Below are positions 25,613 to 34,783 of a stretch of DNA of 64,000 bases, one piece after another. A program made the position numbers and the translations under genes. This DNA comes from Rhodocyclaceae bacterium. GTDB lineage: Bacteria > Pseudomonadota > Gammaproteobacteria > Burkholderiales > Rhodocyclaceae. How positions within the stretch are numbered: position 1 is the stretch's first letter; each line of letters begins with the position of its first letter. Location: assembly GCA_028869135.1 (NCBI GenBank), contig JAGWTC010000014.1, forward strand, positions 1-64,000, in the 5' to 3' direction. Below the pieces are notes generated by a model. It was not told where the DNA came from. It did no database searches and worked only from the letters and a program-made list of their open reading frames with translations.

Positions 25613-26434
25613 TCAGGCGGCCTTGCGGAAGCAGTTGATCTGTTCGCGCAGCTTCAGCGTCTCGGCGCGGGCGGCGTCGGCAAAGTCGGCGCCGCTGCTG
25701 GCGTAGAGAATGGCGCGCGACGAGCTGATCACCAAGCCCGTGCCGTCCGTCGTTTGGCCGGCCTTGAGCAAGGCTTCCACGTCGCCGCCCTGGGCGCCGA
25801 CACCCGGCACCAGCAGCGGCATGTCGCCGACGATGGAACGAATGCGGCTCATCTGTTCGGGCCAGGTGGCGCCGACCACGAGCATGCAGTTGCGATTGCC
25901 GTTCCACTTCTCGGCGATCATGCGCGCCACGTGTTCGAACAGGGGCGCGCCGTCCACCATCATGTCCTGCAGGTCGCCGGCGCCGCTGTTCGAGGTGCGG
26001 CAGAGCAGGATCACGCCCTTGTCGGCATAGCGAAGGAAAGGCTCGGCCGAGTCGTGGCCCATGTAGGGGTTGATCGTCACCGCGTCGGCGCCGTAGCGCA
26101 CGAAGGCTTCGGCGGCGTAGCGTTCGGCGGTGCTGCCGATGTCGCCGCGCTTGGAATCGAGGATGACGGGAATGTGCGGATAGTTGGCTTTGAGATAGTC
26201 CAGCGTCTGCTGCAGCTGGTCTTCGGCCGACTCGGACGCGAAGTAGGCGATCTGCGGCTTGTAGGCGCAGACCAGATCGTGGGTCGCGTCGATGATGGCC
26301 TTGTTGAAGGCGAAGATCGAGGACGCCTTCTTTTCCAGCGGCGAGGGGAACCGGGCCAGGTCGGGATCGAGACCGACGCAGACCAGCGAGTTATTCTGCT
26401 TCCAGGCGGCCTTGAGTTTTTCGATGAAGCGCAT
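25613..26434 (-). CDS. pyrF: Orotidine 5'-phosphate decarboxylase
   Basis: A 273-residue type 2 OMP decarboxylase, the final step of UMP synthesis. The catalytic signature [10 protein letters not shown] (about residues 97-106) has the Lys-Asp network, preceded by [13 protein letters not shown] and followed by NPYMGHDS and GATWPEQM, as in the longer bacterial PyrF class. The start at 26434 ([11 protein letters not shown]) is the usual N-terminus; the open frame extends further. It is isolated from the pyrB-pyrX pair at 46-48 kb, as is common in proteobacteria. Confidence 0.95.
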   Translation of the reverse strand: MRFIEKLKAAWKQNNSLVCVGLDPDLARFPSPLEKKASSIFAFNKAIIDATHDLVCAYKPQIAYFASESAEDQLQQTLDYLKANYPHIPVILDSKRGDIGSTAERYAAEAFVRYGADAVTINPYMGHDSAEPFLRYADKGVILLCRTSNSGAGDLQDMMVDGAPLFEHVARMIAEKWNGNRNCMLVVGATWPEQMSRIRSIVGDMPLLVPGVGAQGGDVEALLKAGQTTDGTGLVISSSRAILYASSGADFADAARAETLKLREQINCFRKAA

Positions 26435-26520
26435 GATGGGTACGGTGGCGGGCAGGGCCAGTCGCCCCGCAAAGACGCAATTATCCCTTATTTGCCGGCG
26501 CCGCCCGGCGCCCCGCCTGC

Positions 26521-27771
26521 CTACAGGTGATGCATGCGATCCCTGTGCAGCAGCGCCGGGAACATCTTCATCCACAGGCCGGCGACCGCAATCGCGCCGA
26601 CACCGCCGACCACAATGGCCGGCACCGTGCCGAGCAGCGCCGCGACGATGCCGGTTTCAAGCTGGCCGACCTGGCTGGAGATATTGATGAAGGTGAAGCT
26701 GACCGCGCCGACGCGGCCGCGCATTTCGTTCGGCGTCTCAAGCTGCGCCAGCGAACCGCGCACCACCACGCTGATATTGTCCGATGCACCGAGCGCCACC
26801 AATGCGACGAATGACAGCCAGAACGAATGCGACAGGCCGAAGACGATGACCGAGAGGCCGTAAATAAACACCGAGACGAACAGCTTCCTGCCGACCCGCG
26901 TCTGCAGCGGCCAACGCGTCAGGCTCACCGCCATCATCAGCGCGCCCAGCGCCGAAGCCGAACGCAGCACGCCGAGGCCCCAGGCATCGACCTGCAGAAT
27001 GTCCTTGGCCACCACCGGCAGCAGCGCCCATACGCCGCCGAGCAAGGTGGCGGCCATGTCCAGCGTCATGGCGCCGAGCAGGACCGGGTTCTTCCGCACA
27101 TAGGCGAAACCGGCGAAGAGATTGCGCAGAATGGCCCGCGCATCGGTGGCGGCGCTGTGTTGGCCGCCGCGCGCCGGCGCATGCGTGGGCTTGGGGATCG
27201 CCAGCAGGATGACTGACAGCAAGTAAAGCCCGGCCACCGCAGCATACGCCGCCTCCGGCGCAATCATGCACAGCAGGCCGCCGACGGCCGGGCCGATGAT
27301 GGAGCCCAGCTCCTGCATCGAACTCGCCGCCGCAATCGCCCGCGGCAGTTGATGCGTCGGCACCAGCGACGGCAGGATGGCCTGCTGCGCCGGTCCCTCG
27401 AAGGCGCGGGTGATCGAGTAGAGGAACACGAAGGCAAAGATCAGCTCGCGGCCGATCGCGCCGCTGTGGCTGGTGGCTGCCAGCGCGGCGATGGAGATCG
27501 CGGACAGCAGCTGCACGCAACGCAGCACCCTGATACGGTCGTAATGATCGACGACGTGACCGACCACCAGCAGCATGGCCATTGTCGGCAGGAACTGGAA
27601 CAGTCCGATCAGGCCGAGATCGAGCGCGCTGCCGGTCAGTTCGTACAGGTGCCAGCCGACCGAGACCAGGAAGACATGGAAAGCCTGGGTGGCGGAAAAA
27701 CGCGCACCGAGATAGGCATACAGGCTGCGTCTGTCGAGCGGCAGGTCGGCGGAATCGGGAACGGCGGTCAT
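26521..27771 (-). CDS. MFS transporter, EntS/YfiS-like exporter
   Basis: A 416-residue major facilitator with about 11-12 helices. The loop between helices 2 and 3 has [16 protein letters not shown], the family's G-x3-D-R-x2-RR form, and [32 protein letters not shown] by its key LPRA...[10 protein letters not shown] places it in the EntS/TIGR00900-type group used for siderophores, drugs or other metabolites. The start is the ATG at 27771 ([11 protein letters not shown]). No siderophore genes are nearby, so the substrate is unknown. It is divergent from the degenerate EAL gene with 488 bases between starts. Confidence 0.88.
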   Translation of the reverse strand: MTAVPDSADLPLDRRSLYAYLGARFSATQAFHVFLVSVGWHLYELTGSALDLGLIGLFQFLPTMAMLLVVGHVVDHYDRIRVLRCVQLLSAISIAALAATSHSGAIGRELIFAFVFLYSITRAFEGPAQQAILPSLVPTHQLPRAIAAASSMQELGSIIGPAVGGLLCMIAPEAAYAAVAGLYLLSVILLAIPKPTHAPARGGQHSAATDARAILRNLFAGFAYVRKNPVLLGAMTLDMAATLLGGVWALLPVVAKDILQVDAWGLGVLRSASALGALMMAVSLTRWPLQTRVGRKLFVSVFIYGLSVIVFGLSHSFWLSFVALVALGASDNISVVVRGSLAQLETPNEMRGRVGAVSFTFINISSQVGQLETGIVAALLGTVPAIVVGGVGAIAVAGLWMKMFPALLHRDRMHHL

Positions 27772-28259
27772 GCAATCTGAGAATGGGCGAGCAGGGGCGT
27801 AAGGGTACCCGTTGTCGGCGGCCCCAGCCAGCATTGTCGCACCGCATCAATGTCGGACCGTCGGGATGCCCGAACCCGGGCGCCGCAAAATTATCTTCCG
27901 CAAATAGAAAGCCGGCGCCGCCGTCATTAATGCGCTGCATGTTGCGTCAGGCCGGGAATGCGCTGCCGGAAAGAGCGCTAGACGCTGGCATCGCGGACGG
28001 TCCTGCCGCCGTGATTTTCCCCGATCCGGCCAACCCGGAGCGTGCCCGACTTGCAGTTTTCGCATGCTGAACTTCCATGCAAGGCATTGCATGGAAGCTG
28101 CAAGAAAATTCGCTTTTCTATTCGTACCCAGCGTATATGCTTAGACGGTGAGTCGTTGATAAGCATGTCCAAACAAGATCGTTCGCATGCAGCGCCGATG
28201 ACGCTATTTTCGGGCATACGAACAACATATTCCCGCCGCAAGGCGGAAAGGAGCAGCGC
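27772..28259. other. 488-base gap between MFS and degenerate EAL genes
   Basis: No credible gene was found here. It carries a perfect 11-base inverted repeat (28072-28097, listed separately), nested near another pair CTTGCAG (28050-28056) and CTGCAAG (28096-28102). From about 28100 the base composition is AT-richer than the coding neighbours, as expected for promoters. A strong AAAGGAG ribosome-binding site closes the region before the ATG at 28260. Confidence 0.5.
28072..28097. promoter_or_regulatory. Perfect inverted repeat before the degenerate EAL gene
   Basis: CTTCCATGCAA and TTGCATGGAAG form an 11-base perfect inverted repeat with a GGCA loop. No T-run follows, so it is a poor terminator candidate. 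It lies about 160 bases before the EAL-like start, where it could be an operator or an RNA hairpin in a long leader. Confidence 0.45.
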
Positions 28260-29087
28260 ATGCCACTGACCGATCTCGTCCGTTATCTCAACGCTCGCGA
28301 CCGCGACCAACGTCCCTACCTGCGGCTCGACGACCCGTTCAACGCCACGCCGACCGGCGCCGTGGCGCACTATGCGCGCATCACGCTGGACTCGCGGTAT
28401 GCGCCCATCTACGTCGGCGCATCGGGCTCGCTGCATGGGCACACCGCCACCCTCGCGGCGCAGGGAGAGCTCAACGACCTGCCGCTGCACCCCGACGCGG
28501 TGTTCGCCATCCCCAGCAACAATGCCGAGTTCGTGCATCTAGACCGGCTCGTGCGCACGCTGCATGCCCTGAACTACCTGCTGCATTCGGATCAGCAGCA
28601 TCTCTACGTGAAGATCCATCTGCGCCACATCGAGATCGTCCCGAACGGCCACGGCATCGTCTTCGAAAATGCGTTGCGCGCGTGCGGCCTCTCGCCGCAG
28701 AACATCACGCTGGAAATCAATATCGACGCAGAGGACGTCAATGTAGCGCTGCGCGCCGCGCTCGACGCCTATCGCCAGCGCGGCTACCAGATCGCCCTGG
28801 CGGCGCACGGCAACGACTGGAACAACGCCCACTGGCTGCTTTCGCTGCAGCCTGATGTGATCCGTCTCGACCATGCGCTACTGAAAAGTCCGGAACAGCT
28901 CAATCTGCTGGCATTGCGCCTCGCCGATTACGGCATTCGCAGCCTGATCGATGTCGAGAACGCGAGCCAGGCCAGGCGTGCCGTCGCTGCCGGGGTCGAG
29001 CTGGTCCAGCATCCCGTTGCCGATGCCGCTCGCAGCGACCGCGCCCCGGCCCGACGGAGCGCAAGCGATGCGGCACACGCGCTCTGA
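28260..29087 (+). CDS. Degenerate EAL-domain protein, probably c-di-GMP effector or scaffold
   Basis: A 275-residue cytoplasmic protein whose second half follows the EAL fold: ENALRACGLSPQNITLEINID, then YQIALAAHGNDWNNAHWLLSLQPDVIRLDHALLK by its key parts ITLEIN, AAHGND and VIRLDHALL. The residues needed for catalysis are lost: no EAL motif is seen, DDFG is replaced by AAHG, and the KID lysine is Arg (IRLDH). Such proteins usually bind c-di-GMP or a partner rather than cleave it. About 90 N-terminal residues are unassigned. The ATG at 28260 has AAAGGAG 6 bases upstream. Confidence 0.75.
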   Translation: MPLTDLVRYLNARDRDQRPYLRLDDPFNATPTGAVAHYARITLDSRYAPIYVGASGSLHGHTATLAAQGELNDLPLHPDAVFAIPSNNAEFVHLDRLVRTLHALNYLLHSDQQHLYVKIHLRHIEIVPNGHGIVFENALRACGLSPQNITLEINIDAEDVNVALRAALDAYRQRGYQIALAAHGNDWNNAHWLLSLQPDVIRLDHALLKSPEQLNLLALRLADYGIRSLIDVENASQARRAVAAGVELVQHPVADAARSDRAPARRSASDAAHAL

Positions 29088-29103
29088 TCTCGGCCCGCCC
29101 GAC

Positions 29104-29134
29104 GACAAGGCCCGCAGATGCGGGCCTTGTCTTT
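29104..29134. terminator. Terminator hairpin between convergent EAL-like and sugE genes
   Basis: GACAAGGCCCGCA and TGCGGGCCTTGTC make a perfect 13-base stem with a GA loop, followed by a short T-run (TTTC). It lies just downstream of the EAL-like stop and within 40 bases of the convergent sugE stop, so it can serve the plus-strand gene and perhaps both. Confidence 0.7.
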
Positions 29135-29170
29135 CATGCCTTGCTGGATGAGTGCGGCGGGCTGCCTATC

Positions 29171-29485
29171 TCACGCCGACAGCTTGAGCCCGATTACGCC
29201 GAGCAGGATCAGGGCAACGCTGATGAGGCGCGGCAGACTGGCCGATTCGCCGAACAGGAAGATACCGAAGATCACGGTGCCGGCAGCGCCTATACCCACC
29301 CACACGGCGTAGGCGGTGCCGACCGGCAGGCTCTTCATGGCCAGGCCGAGCAGGCCCACGCTCATCAGCATGGCGGCGGCGGTGAACACGCTCGGCCACA
29401 GACGCGTGAAGCCGTCGGTGTATTTGAGGCCGATGGCCCAGCCGACTTCGAGCAGGCCGGCGAGAACGAGAACAAACCACTGCAT
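29171..29485 (-). CDS. sugE: Guanidinium exporter Gdx (SugE-type SMR protein)
   Basis: A 104-residue small multidrug resistance protein with four helices. The first helix has [17 protein letters not shown]; Glu13 is the conserved proton/substrate residue. [19 protein letters not shown] and LFGESAS are typical. SMR proteins of the SugE/Gdx class export guanidinium in exchange for protons, and a guanidine-II riboswitch (29497-29547) directly precedes this gene, which strongly supports that role rather than quaternary-ammonium export. It forms antiparallel dimers in the inner membrane. The ATG at 29485 has GGAG 7 bases upstream. Confidence 0.95.
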   Translation of the reverse strand: MQWFVLVLAGLLEVGWAIGLKYTDGFTRLWPSVFTAAAMLMSVGLLGLAMKSLPVGTAYAVWVGIGAAGTVIFGIFLFGESASLPRLISVALILLGVIGLKLSA

Positions 29486-29496
29486 GACATTTCTCC

Positions 29497-29547
29497 ACAG
29501 GGTCGTCCCTGACACAAAAACCAAGGCGCGGGGTCGTCCCCGCGCCG
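29497..29547 (-). promoter_or_regulatory. Guanidine-II riboswitch (mini-ykkC) upstream of sugE
   Basis: On the minus strand two hairpins each carry an ACGA tetraloop. The first is GGCGCGGGG-ACGA-CCCCGCGCC (29546 to 29525, 9 perfect pairs); the second is CAGGG-ACGA-CCCTG (29511 to 29498, 5 pairs). They are 13 bases apart. This is the mini-ykkC arrangement, in which two GC-rich stem-loops with ACGR loops bind guanidinium. The second stem abuts the GGAG ribosome-binding site of sugE, so guanidine binding probably frees translation. Confidence 0.85.
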
Positions 29548-29864
29548 CGTGCGCTACTGCCGAGGTTCGGACCCAGGCCCGCCGCAATGGTTCATCCAAA
29601 ACGGCAAAAGCGTCCGGAAGCGCAATTCGGAAGGCAGGCATTTATTACACACGCCGTCCCGCCGTTGCGCAATTTTAGCCGCCGAGGTCTTGCGGGGCAA
29701 TCGTTTAAGCCGGAGCGGGCGCCGACATACATGCGACAAGCCATTCATTTCAAAAACATTTATTCGGCAGAGGTGGTCGCCCATAACAAGTCTGCAATAC
29801 AGCCTGCCTAGATTGGGCAGCGGGTAACCGCCCTTCTCACACTCAACCATCCAGGGAGTCACGC
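29548..29864. other. 317-base gap between sugE riboswitch and PEP-CTERM gene
   Basis: Apart from the predicted sugE promoter I see no gene in this gap. The right half is AT-richer (for example CATTCATTTCAAAAACATTTATTCGG near 29740-29765, summarised as a long A/T stretch) and probably carries the promoter of the PEP-CTERM gene. CCAGGGAGTCACGC lies just before its ATG and includes GGGAG as the ribosome-binding site. Confidence 0.4.
29644..29672 (-). promoter_or_regulatory. Predicted promoter for the sugE leader
   Basis: TTGCGC (29672-29667) and TGTAAT (29649-29644) on the minus strand are separated by 17 bases. Transcription would begin near 29637 and give a leader of about 150 bases that contains the riboswitch. 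Confidence 0.4.
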
Positions 29865-30539
29865 ATGTCTCGTTCACCGCTCAAGCTGCAGGCGCTCGCC
29901 GCCTGCGTACTGCTCGCCTTTGCAAGCGGCGCTTCCGCCGCCCTCTACACCAACGTGCCGAACGGCGCGAATACCGGTTTGCCGTTTGCATCCTTCGGCA
30001 ATGCCGCCAATCCGTCCGGCGACTCGCCCAAGGTCGGCGAAGTCTTTTCGCTCGTATCCGATTCGCTGCTGTCGTCTTTCAGCTTCTACGCACTGGGCAA
30101 CACCCTGGCGTCGTTCCAGTTGAACGTGGCGCAATGGAATCCGAACAACACGGCCGGGGCAACGCTGTTCACGTCCGGTTCGGCCACCAATCTGTATGAC
30201 GCCGCCGGCGGCGTCACCACCCTCCTGTTCAACAAGCTTGGCCTGAATCTCGACGGCGGCGCCAAGTACATTGCCTACCTGAGCAGCAACGACCCGAATG
30301 TCACCGGCATTCAACTGTCGCGCACGCAGACCTTCCAGGACGCCTCCGGCTTCGGTGTCGGCAATGCCTACTACAGCACCATCCCCGGCCAAGGCTGGCA
30401 ATTCCCGTTCAACGGCTTCCTGAGCCTGCAATACACGGCGGTCACTACCGCCGTCCCCGAGCCCGCCAGCGCCGCGCTGTTTATCGCAGGGCTCGGTCTC
30501 ATCGGCACGCTCTCGCGCCGTCGCAACAATCTGGTCTGA
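29865..30539 (+). CDS. PEP-CTERM sorting domain protein
   Basis: A 224-residue exported protein. Residues 1-26 form a signal peptide (LQALAACVLLAFASGASA). The body is rich in Asn, Gly, Ser and Thr and low in Cys, typical of surface or biofilm-matrix proteins. The C-terminus from 197 has VPEPAS, a hydrophobic helix (AALFIAGLGLIGTL) and an Arg-rich tail (SRRRNN): the PEP-CTERM tripartite signal cleaved by exosortase EpsH/XrtA. No exosortase lies in the window. The function of the body is unknown. A strong terminator follows at 30559, so the gene is monocistronic. Confidence 0.9.
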   Translation: MSRSPLKLQALAACVLLAFASGASAALYTNVPNGANTGLPFASFGNAANPSGDSPKVGEVFSLVSDSLLSSFSFYALGNTLASFQLNVAQWNPNNTAGATLFTSGSATNLYDAAGGVTTLLFNKLGLNLDGGAKYIAYLSSNDPNVTGIQLSRTQTFQDASGFGVGNAYYSTIPGQGWQFPFNGFLSLQYTAVTTAVPEPASAALFIAGLGLIGTLSRRRNNLV

Positions 30540-30558
30540 GCAACACCGCATGCAAGGG

Positions 30559-30587
30559 CGGCCCGGCGATCCGGGCCGTTTTCTTTT
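30559..30587 (+). terminator. Rho-independent terminator after the PEP-CTERM gene
   Basis: CGGCCCGG and CCGGGCCG form a perfect 8-base stem with a CGAT loop, immediately followed by TTTTCTTTT. The hairpin starts 19 bases after the stop codon. Confidence 0.9.
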
Positions 30588-30679
30588 GCACCGCGCGTAA
30601 CTGTTTCAATTCGACCTCAGACCGAACCGCGCCGCGACATCCGGGTCATATCCGTGACGCTTTGCAGAAGGAGAACGAC

Positions 30680-31108
30680 GTGGAAACCATGGAGATTCAT
30701 CGCGGCCGTTTGCTCGACCACATTCAGCTGGTGGTCAAGGATCTGGCGGCCGCGCGGACTTTCTATACGGCCGTGCTGGCGACGCTGAAAATTCCCATCG
30801 GCGGCGAAGGCGACCGCTTCTTCTGGGCCGACGAACTGTGCGTGTCGTCGGCGGACAGCCCCGCCGCCATCGGCACGCTGACGGGCCGCAACCACATCGC
30901 CTTCCAGGCGCAGGATCGGGCGATGATCAATGCTTTCTATCAGGCGGCGCTCGCCAACGGCGGCCAGGACAACGGCGCGCCCGGCGAACGCCCCTATCAT
31001 CCCGGCTACTACGCTGCTTTCGTCACGGACCCGGACGGCAACAATATCGAGGCGGTCTATCATGGAGCGGCGAAACGCAGCGCGCCATCGGTACACATCA
31101 CCTTCTAA
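30680..31108 (+). CDS. VOC/glyoxalase-superfamily protein
   Basis: A 142-residue protein of the vicinal oxygen chelate fold. His in LDHIQLVVKDLAAARTFY and Glu in DPDGNNIEAVYHG are the usual metal-binding positions, with NHIAFQAQDRAMINAFY giving the second half. No unique substrate motif is visible; relatives include dioxygenases, lyases and resistance proteins. I chose the GTG at 30680 because AAGGAG lies 6 bases upstream; the ATG at 30689 is possible. NDH-2 follows after 53 bases. Confidence 0.82.
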   Translation: METMEIHRGRLLDHIQLVVKDLAAARTFYTAVLATLKIPIGGEGDRFFWADELCVSSADSPAAIGTLTGRNHIAFQAQDRAMINAFYQAALANGGQDNGAPGERPYHPGYYAAFVTDPDGNNIEAVYHGAAKRSAPSVHITF

Positions 31109-31161
31109 TCGGCAGGCTGCCCGTTTGCTTGATGCGCGTTCTTCACGAAGGAGGGATAGCG

Positions 31162-32460
31162 ATGGTGGATGCCCGACAGCATGTAGTGATCATAGGCGGC
31201 GGCTTCGGCGGGCTCGAGGCGGCCAAAGCGCTGGACGGGCCCGACGTCGACATCACGCTGATCGATCGCGTCAATCATCATCTGTTCCAGCCCCTGCTCT
31301 ACCAGGTCGCCACCGCCGGCCTGTCCTCGCCGGCCATCTCGGCGCCGATACGCCACATCCTGCGCAACCAGAAGAACGTCACCGTCATTCTCGGCGACGT
31401 CACCGGCATCGACGTGGAACGCCGCACTGTCAGCGTCGGCCACGATGCCGCGCACGGCAAGTACGGCTACGACGCGCTGATCGTCGCCACCGGCGCCGGC
31501 CACAGCTACTTCGGCCATGACGAGTGGGCGCCCGTGGCGCCGGGCTTGAAGACGTTGGAGGACGCACTGGAGATTCGCCGTCGCGTGCTGACCGCCTTCG
31601 AATACGCCGAACGCGAACCGCAGCGCGCCAAGCGCGAAGCCTGGCTCAGCTTCGTGGTCGTGGGCGGCGGTCCCACCGGCGTGGAGATGGCCGGCACGCT
31701 CGCCGAGATCGGTTATCACACGCTGCGCAGCGAATTCCGCAATCTCAATCTCGACCGCGTGCGCGTGATCCTGCTCGAAGGCTCGGACCGCATTCTCGCC
31801 GCCTACTCGCCCGAGCTTTCCGACAAGGCGAAAAGGCAGCTCGAAAAGCTCGGCGTCGTCGTGCGCACCCAGAGCCAGGTCAGCCACATCGACGCGGAAG
31901 GCGTCACCGTCGGCAAGGACGGCGAACGTATCTGCGCCAGGACGGTGATCTGGGGCGCCGGCGTGGCGGCTTCACCCTTGGGCAAACAACTCGGCGTGCC
32001 GCTCGACAAGGCAGGCCGCGTCATCGTCGGTCGCGACCTGTCGATTCCCGACCACCCCGAGGTCTATGTCATCGGCGACCTCGCGTCCTATACCGGTCCC
32101 GACGGCAAGCACGTGCCCGGCGTCAGTCCCGCCGCCAAGCAGATGGGCCGCTGCGCCGCCGGCAACGTCCTGCTGCACATGCACGGCAAGCCGACGCGCA
32201 CGTTCCGCTACAAGGACTACGGTTCGCTCGCCACCATAGGCCGCAACTCCGCCATCGCCCAGCTCGGCAAGTTCGAATTCTCGGGCTTCCCCGCCTGGCT
32301 GTTCTGGCTCTTCGTCCACGTCTACTTCCTGATCGGTTTCAGGAACCGCCTCGTCGTCCTCGGCGACTGGGCCGCCGCCTACTGGACGTACGAACGGCAT
32401 GCGCGGATCATTATCGGCAACGAGGAAATCCCACAACAGGATTTGCGTTGTCGAATGTGA
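31162..32460 (+). CDS. ndh: Type II NADH:quinone oxidoreductase
   Basis: A 432-residue single-subunit NADH dehydrogenase. FAD binds at VVIIGGGFGGLEAAK (about 8-21) and NADH at FVVVGGGPTGVEMAG (about 165-178); both are GxGxxG folds. DRVNHHLFQPLLYQVATAGLSS by its key NHHLFQPLLYQVA is diagnostic of NDH-2, and VYVIGDLA closes the FAD site. The C-terminal FWLFVHVYFLIGFRNR region anchors it to the inner membrane. It passes electrons from NADH to quinone without pumping protons. It starts after AAGGAGGG 6 bases upstream. Confidence 0.93.
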   Translation: MVDARQHVVIIGGGFGGLEAAKALDGPDVDITLIDRVNHHLFQPLLYQVATAGLSSPAISAPIRHILRNQKNVTVILGDVTGIDVERRTVSVGHDAAHGKYGYDALIVATGAGHSYFGHDEWAPVAPGLKTLEDALEIRRRVLTAFEYAEREPQRAKREAWLSFVVVGGGPTGVEMAGTLAEIGYHTLRSEFRNLNLDRVRVILLEGSDRILAAYSPELSDKAKRQLEKLGVVVRTQSQVSHIDAEGVTVGKDGERICARTVIWGAGVAASPLGKQLGVPLDKAGRVIVGRDLSIPDHPEVYVIGDLASYTGPDGKHVPGVSPAAKQMGRCAAGNVLLHMHGKPTRTFRYKDYGSLATIGRNSAIAQLGKFEFSGFPAWLFWLFVHVYFLIGFRNRLVVLGDWAAAYWTYERHARIIIGNEEIPQQDLRCRM

Positions 32461-32528
32461 AAAGCTCCTAACAACGCTTTTGGTCTCATGTAGCGACATG
32501 GGATCGAGCACCCAATGCGGAGCTTCTG

Positions 32529-32627
32529 ATGCAACTACAGCTGCGCATTACCCCGGAATTTATTAGTGCGCTTGCCGCACTATTTGAGTCAGCTGTTCGC
32601 TTTCTCGCCCTGATGCTCGTGATTTAG
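32529..32627 (+). CDS. Possible 32-residue small protein
   Basis: A small open frame in the gap between ndh and cysB. The protein reads MQLQLRITPEFISALAALF, then ESAVRFLALMLVI by its second half. GGAG lies 6 bases before the ATG, and the second half is hydrophobic. No family was recognised, and 33 codons can occur by chance, so this is only a candidate. It might also be a remnant of an older gene. Confidence 0.25.
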   Translation: MQLQLRITPEFISALAALFESAVRFLALMLVI

Positions 32628-32713
32628 CGAAAGAAAGGGCAGCGCTTTCAGCACGTGAGCGACGAGGAAGCCTTACTTAGCGGTCTGTGGCAATGTATCA
32701 GACGCCCAGGAAA

Positions 32714-33637
32714 TTAGGCACTTTCCGCGGCTGCCCTCAACGCACCCTCATCAATCTCCGGCGCCAGCATCAGCACGAACTGATGCGCGTACTCGCGCAG
32801 GAAAGTGCCGCGGTGCACGGCCAGATAGGTCGTGTTCTTTTCGAACAGGTGGTCGGCGTTCAATAGCTTCAGGCCCGTGTCCTTGGCCGGGTTGAAGGCC
32901 ATGGAGGCGATGATGCCTATCCCTAAGCCGACTTCGACGTAGGTCTTGATCACGTCGGCGTCAATGGCCGACAAAACGAAGTCGGGATTAAGGTCGGCCT
33001 TCTGGAAGGCGCGGTCGACCTGGGCGCGGCCAGTGTAGCCCTCGTTGTACGAGATGATCGGATACTCGGCGACGGCTTCGAGCGTCAGGCCCTTGAGCTG
33101 GGTCAGCGGGTGGTCGTGCGGCACGATGATGCCGTGGTGCCACGTGTACGAAGGAAAGGCGGCCAGCGCCGGTGCGACATGCAGGCCTTCAGTGGCGATG
33201 CCGATGTCGGCGGTGCCCTGCATCAGCATTTCGGTAATCTCGGCCGGGCCGCCCTGGTGCAGCGTGAGATGCACCTTGGGATAGCGCTCCTTGAACTGCT
33301 TGATAACCTCGGGCAGCGCGTAGCGCGCTTGCGTATGCGTGGTGGCGATGGTCAGGTTGCCCTGCTCGCGGCTGGCGTACTGGTCGGCAATGTTCTTGAG
33401 GTTTTGCGTGTCGCGCAGAATGCGCTCGACCACCGGCACCAGCTCCTTGCCCGGCGGCGTCAGGCCCAGCAGGCGCTTGCCGCGGCGCACGAAAAGCTCG
33501 ACGCCGATTTCTTCCTCAAGGTCCTTGATGTGCTTGCTGACGCCGGGCTGCGAAGTGAACAGCGCATTGGCGACTTCGGTCAGGTTGAAATCCTGACGGA
33601 CGGCCTCGCGGACGATGCGCAGTTGCTGGAAGTTCAT
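32714..33637 (-). CDS. cysB: CysB-type LysR transcriptional regulator
   Basis: A 307-residue LysR regulator. The HTH ([24 protein letters not shown] by its key [19 protein letters not shown]) is the CysB form. The effector domain has [11 protein letters not shown] (about 99-109), the CysB-like site for N-acetylserine, sulfate or thiosulfate. CysB activates cysteine biosynthesis and sulfate uptake when sulfur is short. The gene overlaps the cysA stop by 4 bases and is last in the operon, so it is coexpressed with the sulfate transporter; Cbl is a close paralogue but the context favours CysB. Confidence 0.93.
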   Translation of the reverse strand: MNFQQLRIVREAVRQDFNLTEVANALFTSQPGVSKHIKDLEEEIGVELFVRRGKRLLGLTPPGKELVPVVERILRDTQNLKNIADQYASREQGNLTIATTHTQARYALPEVIKQFKERYPKVHLTLHQGGPAEITEMLMQGTADIGIATEGLHVAPALAAFPSYTWHHGIIVPHDHPLTQLKGLTLEAVAEYPIISYNEGYTGRAQVDRAFQKADLNPDFVLSAIDADVIKTYVEVGLGIGIIASMAFNPAKDTGLKLLNADHLFEKNTTYLAVHRGTFLREYAHQFVLMLAPEIDEGALRAAAESA

Positions 33638-34740
33638 ACCGAGACCCGGTTGGCCAGATAGTCGATCTTGGGAAACAGGCGCACGTTCTTCGTGCGCACG
33701 ACGACTTCCTCGCCGTCCTTGAGATTGAGCTCGTCGTACTGCTCGCGCGTGAGTTCCGCTTCGATCGGCGTCGTCGGATTGGCTGGGTTTTCGAGTTCGA
33801 CGCGGATCAGCGTGCCGATGGTGAGAACGCGCAGCACCTTGCTGGGAATGCCTTCTTCGGCATGACCGTTGGGGCGGACGATCTCAAGATCGTGCGGACG
33901 CGCGTAGGCGACCGCGGCGCCGTCCTCACCAACCTCGGCCTTGAGCGTGCATTCGTCGAGCGGCAGCGTGTGTTCGCCGACGGCAAGGCCGCCGTCGCTG
34001 ATGCGGCCGTGGAAGATGTTGGCGGATCCCAGAAAGCCGTACACGAACTGCGTGGCCGGACGGGTGTACACCTCGTTCGGTGTGCCGATCTGCTCGATAT
34101 GACCCTTGTTCATGAGCACCACGCGGTCGGCGACTTCGAGCGCCTCTTCCTGATCGTGCGTAACGAAGATGGAGGTGATGTGCAGTTCGTCGTGCAGGCG
34201 GCGCAGCCAGCGGCGCAGTTCCTTGCGCACCTTGGCGTCGAGCGCGCCGAAGGGTTCATCGAGCAGCAGCACCTTGGGTTCGACCGCCAGTGCGCGCGCC
34301 AGGGCGATGCGCTGACGCTGGCCGCCGGAGAGTTGCGAGGGGTAGCGGTCGGCCAGCCAGTCGAGCTGGACGAGATTCAAGAGCTCATGCACCTTGCGCT
34401 CGATCTCGGCGTTGCTCGGACGCTCCTTGCGCTTTTTCACGCGCAGGCCGAAGGCGACGTTCTCGAACACGGTCATGTGACGGAACAGCGCATAGTGCTG
34501 AAACACGAAGCCGACCTGGCGCTGGCGCACGTCGCGGCGGGAGGCGTCCTCGCCGTCGAACAGCACCTTGCCCTGATCGGGATGTTCAAGGCCGGCGATG
34601 ACGCGCAGCAGCGTGGTCTTGCCGCAGCCCGAGGGGCCGAGCAGCGCGACGAGTTCGCCTTGCGGGAAGTCGAGCGAAATATTGTCGAGCGCGGTGAAGG
34701 CGCCGAATTTCTTGCCGATGTTCTGTACCGAGATGCTCAT
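33634..34740 (-). CDS. cysA: Sulfate/thiosulfate ABC importer ATPase CysA
   Basis: A 368-residue ATPase. Walker A is GPSGCGKTT (35-43), the signature LSGGQRQR, Walker [16 protein letters not shown] and the H loop [13 protein letters not shown]-terminal TOBE-like regulatory region (from about 245) is normal for CysA. It powers sulfate and thiosulfate uptake through CysT-CysW. I chose the ATG at 34740 ([13 protein letters not shown]). The start of cysB overlaps its stop, giving tight coupling. Confidence 0.95.
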   Translation of the reverse strand: MSISVQNIGKKFGAFTALDNISLDFPQGELVALLGPSGCGKTTLLRVIAGLEHPDQGKVLFDGEDASRRDVRQRQVGFVFQHYALFRHMTVFENVAFGLRVKKRKERPSNAEIERKVHELLNLVQLDWLADRYPSQLSGGQRQRIALARALAVEPKVLLLDEPFGALDAKVRKELRRWLRRLHDELHITSIFVTHDQEEALEVADRVVLMNKGHIEQIGTPNEVYTRPATQFVYGFLGSANIFHGRISDGGLAVGEHTLPLDECTLKAEVGEDGAAVAYARPHDLEIVRPNGHAEEGIPSKVLRVLTIGTLIRVELENPANPTTPIEAELTREQYDELNLKDGEEVVVRTKNVRLFPKIDYLANRVSV

Positions 34741-34783
34741 GATCTTCTTTCCGATTCCGGCCTCGGCGTGAGGCCGTGCAAAA

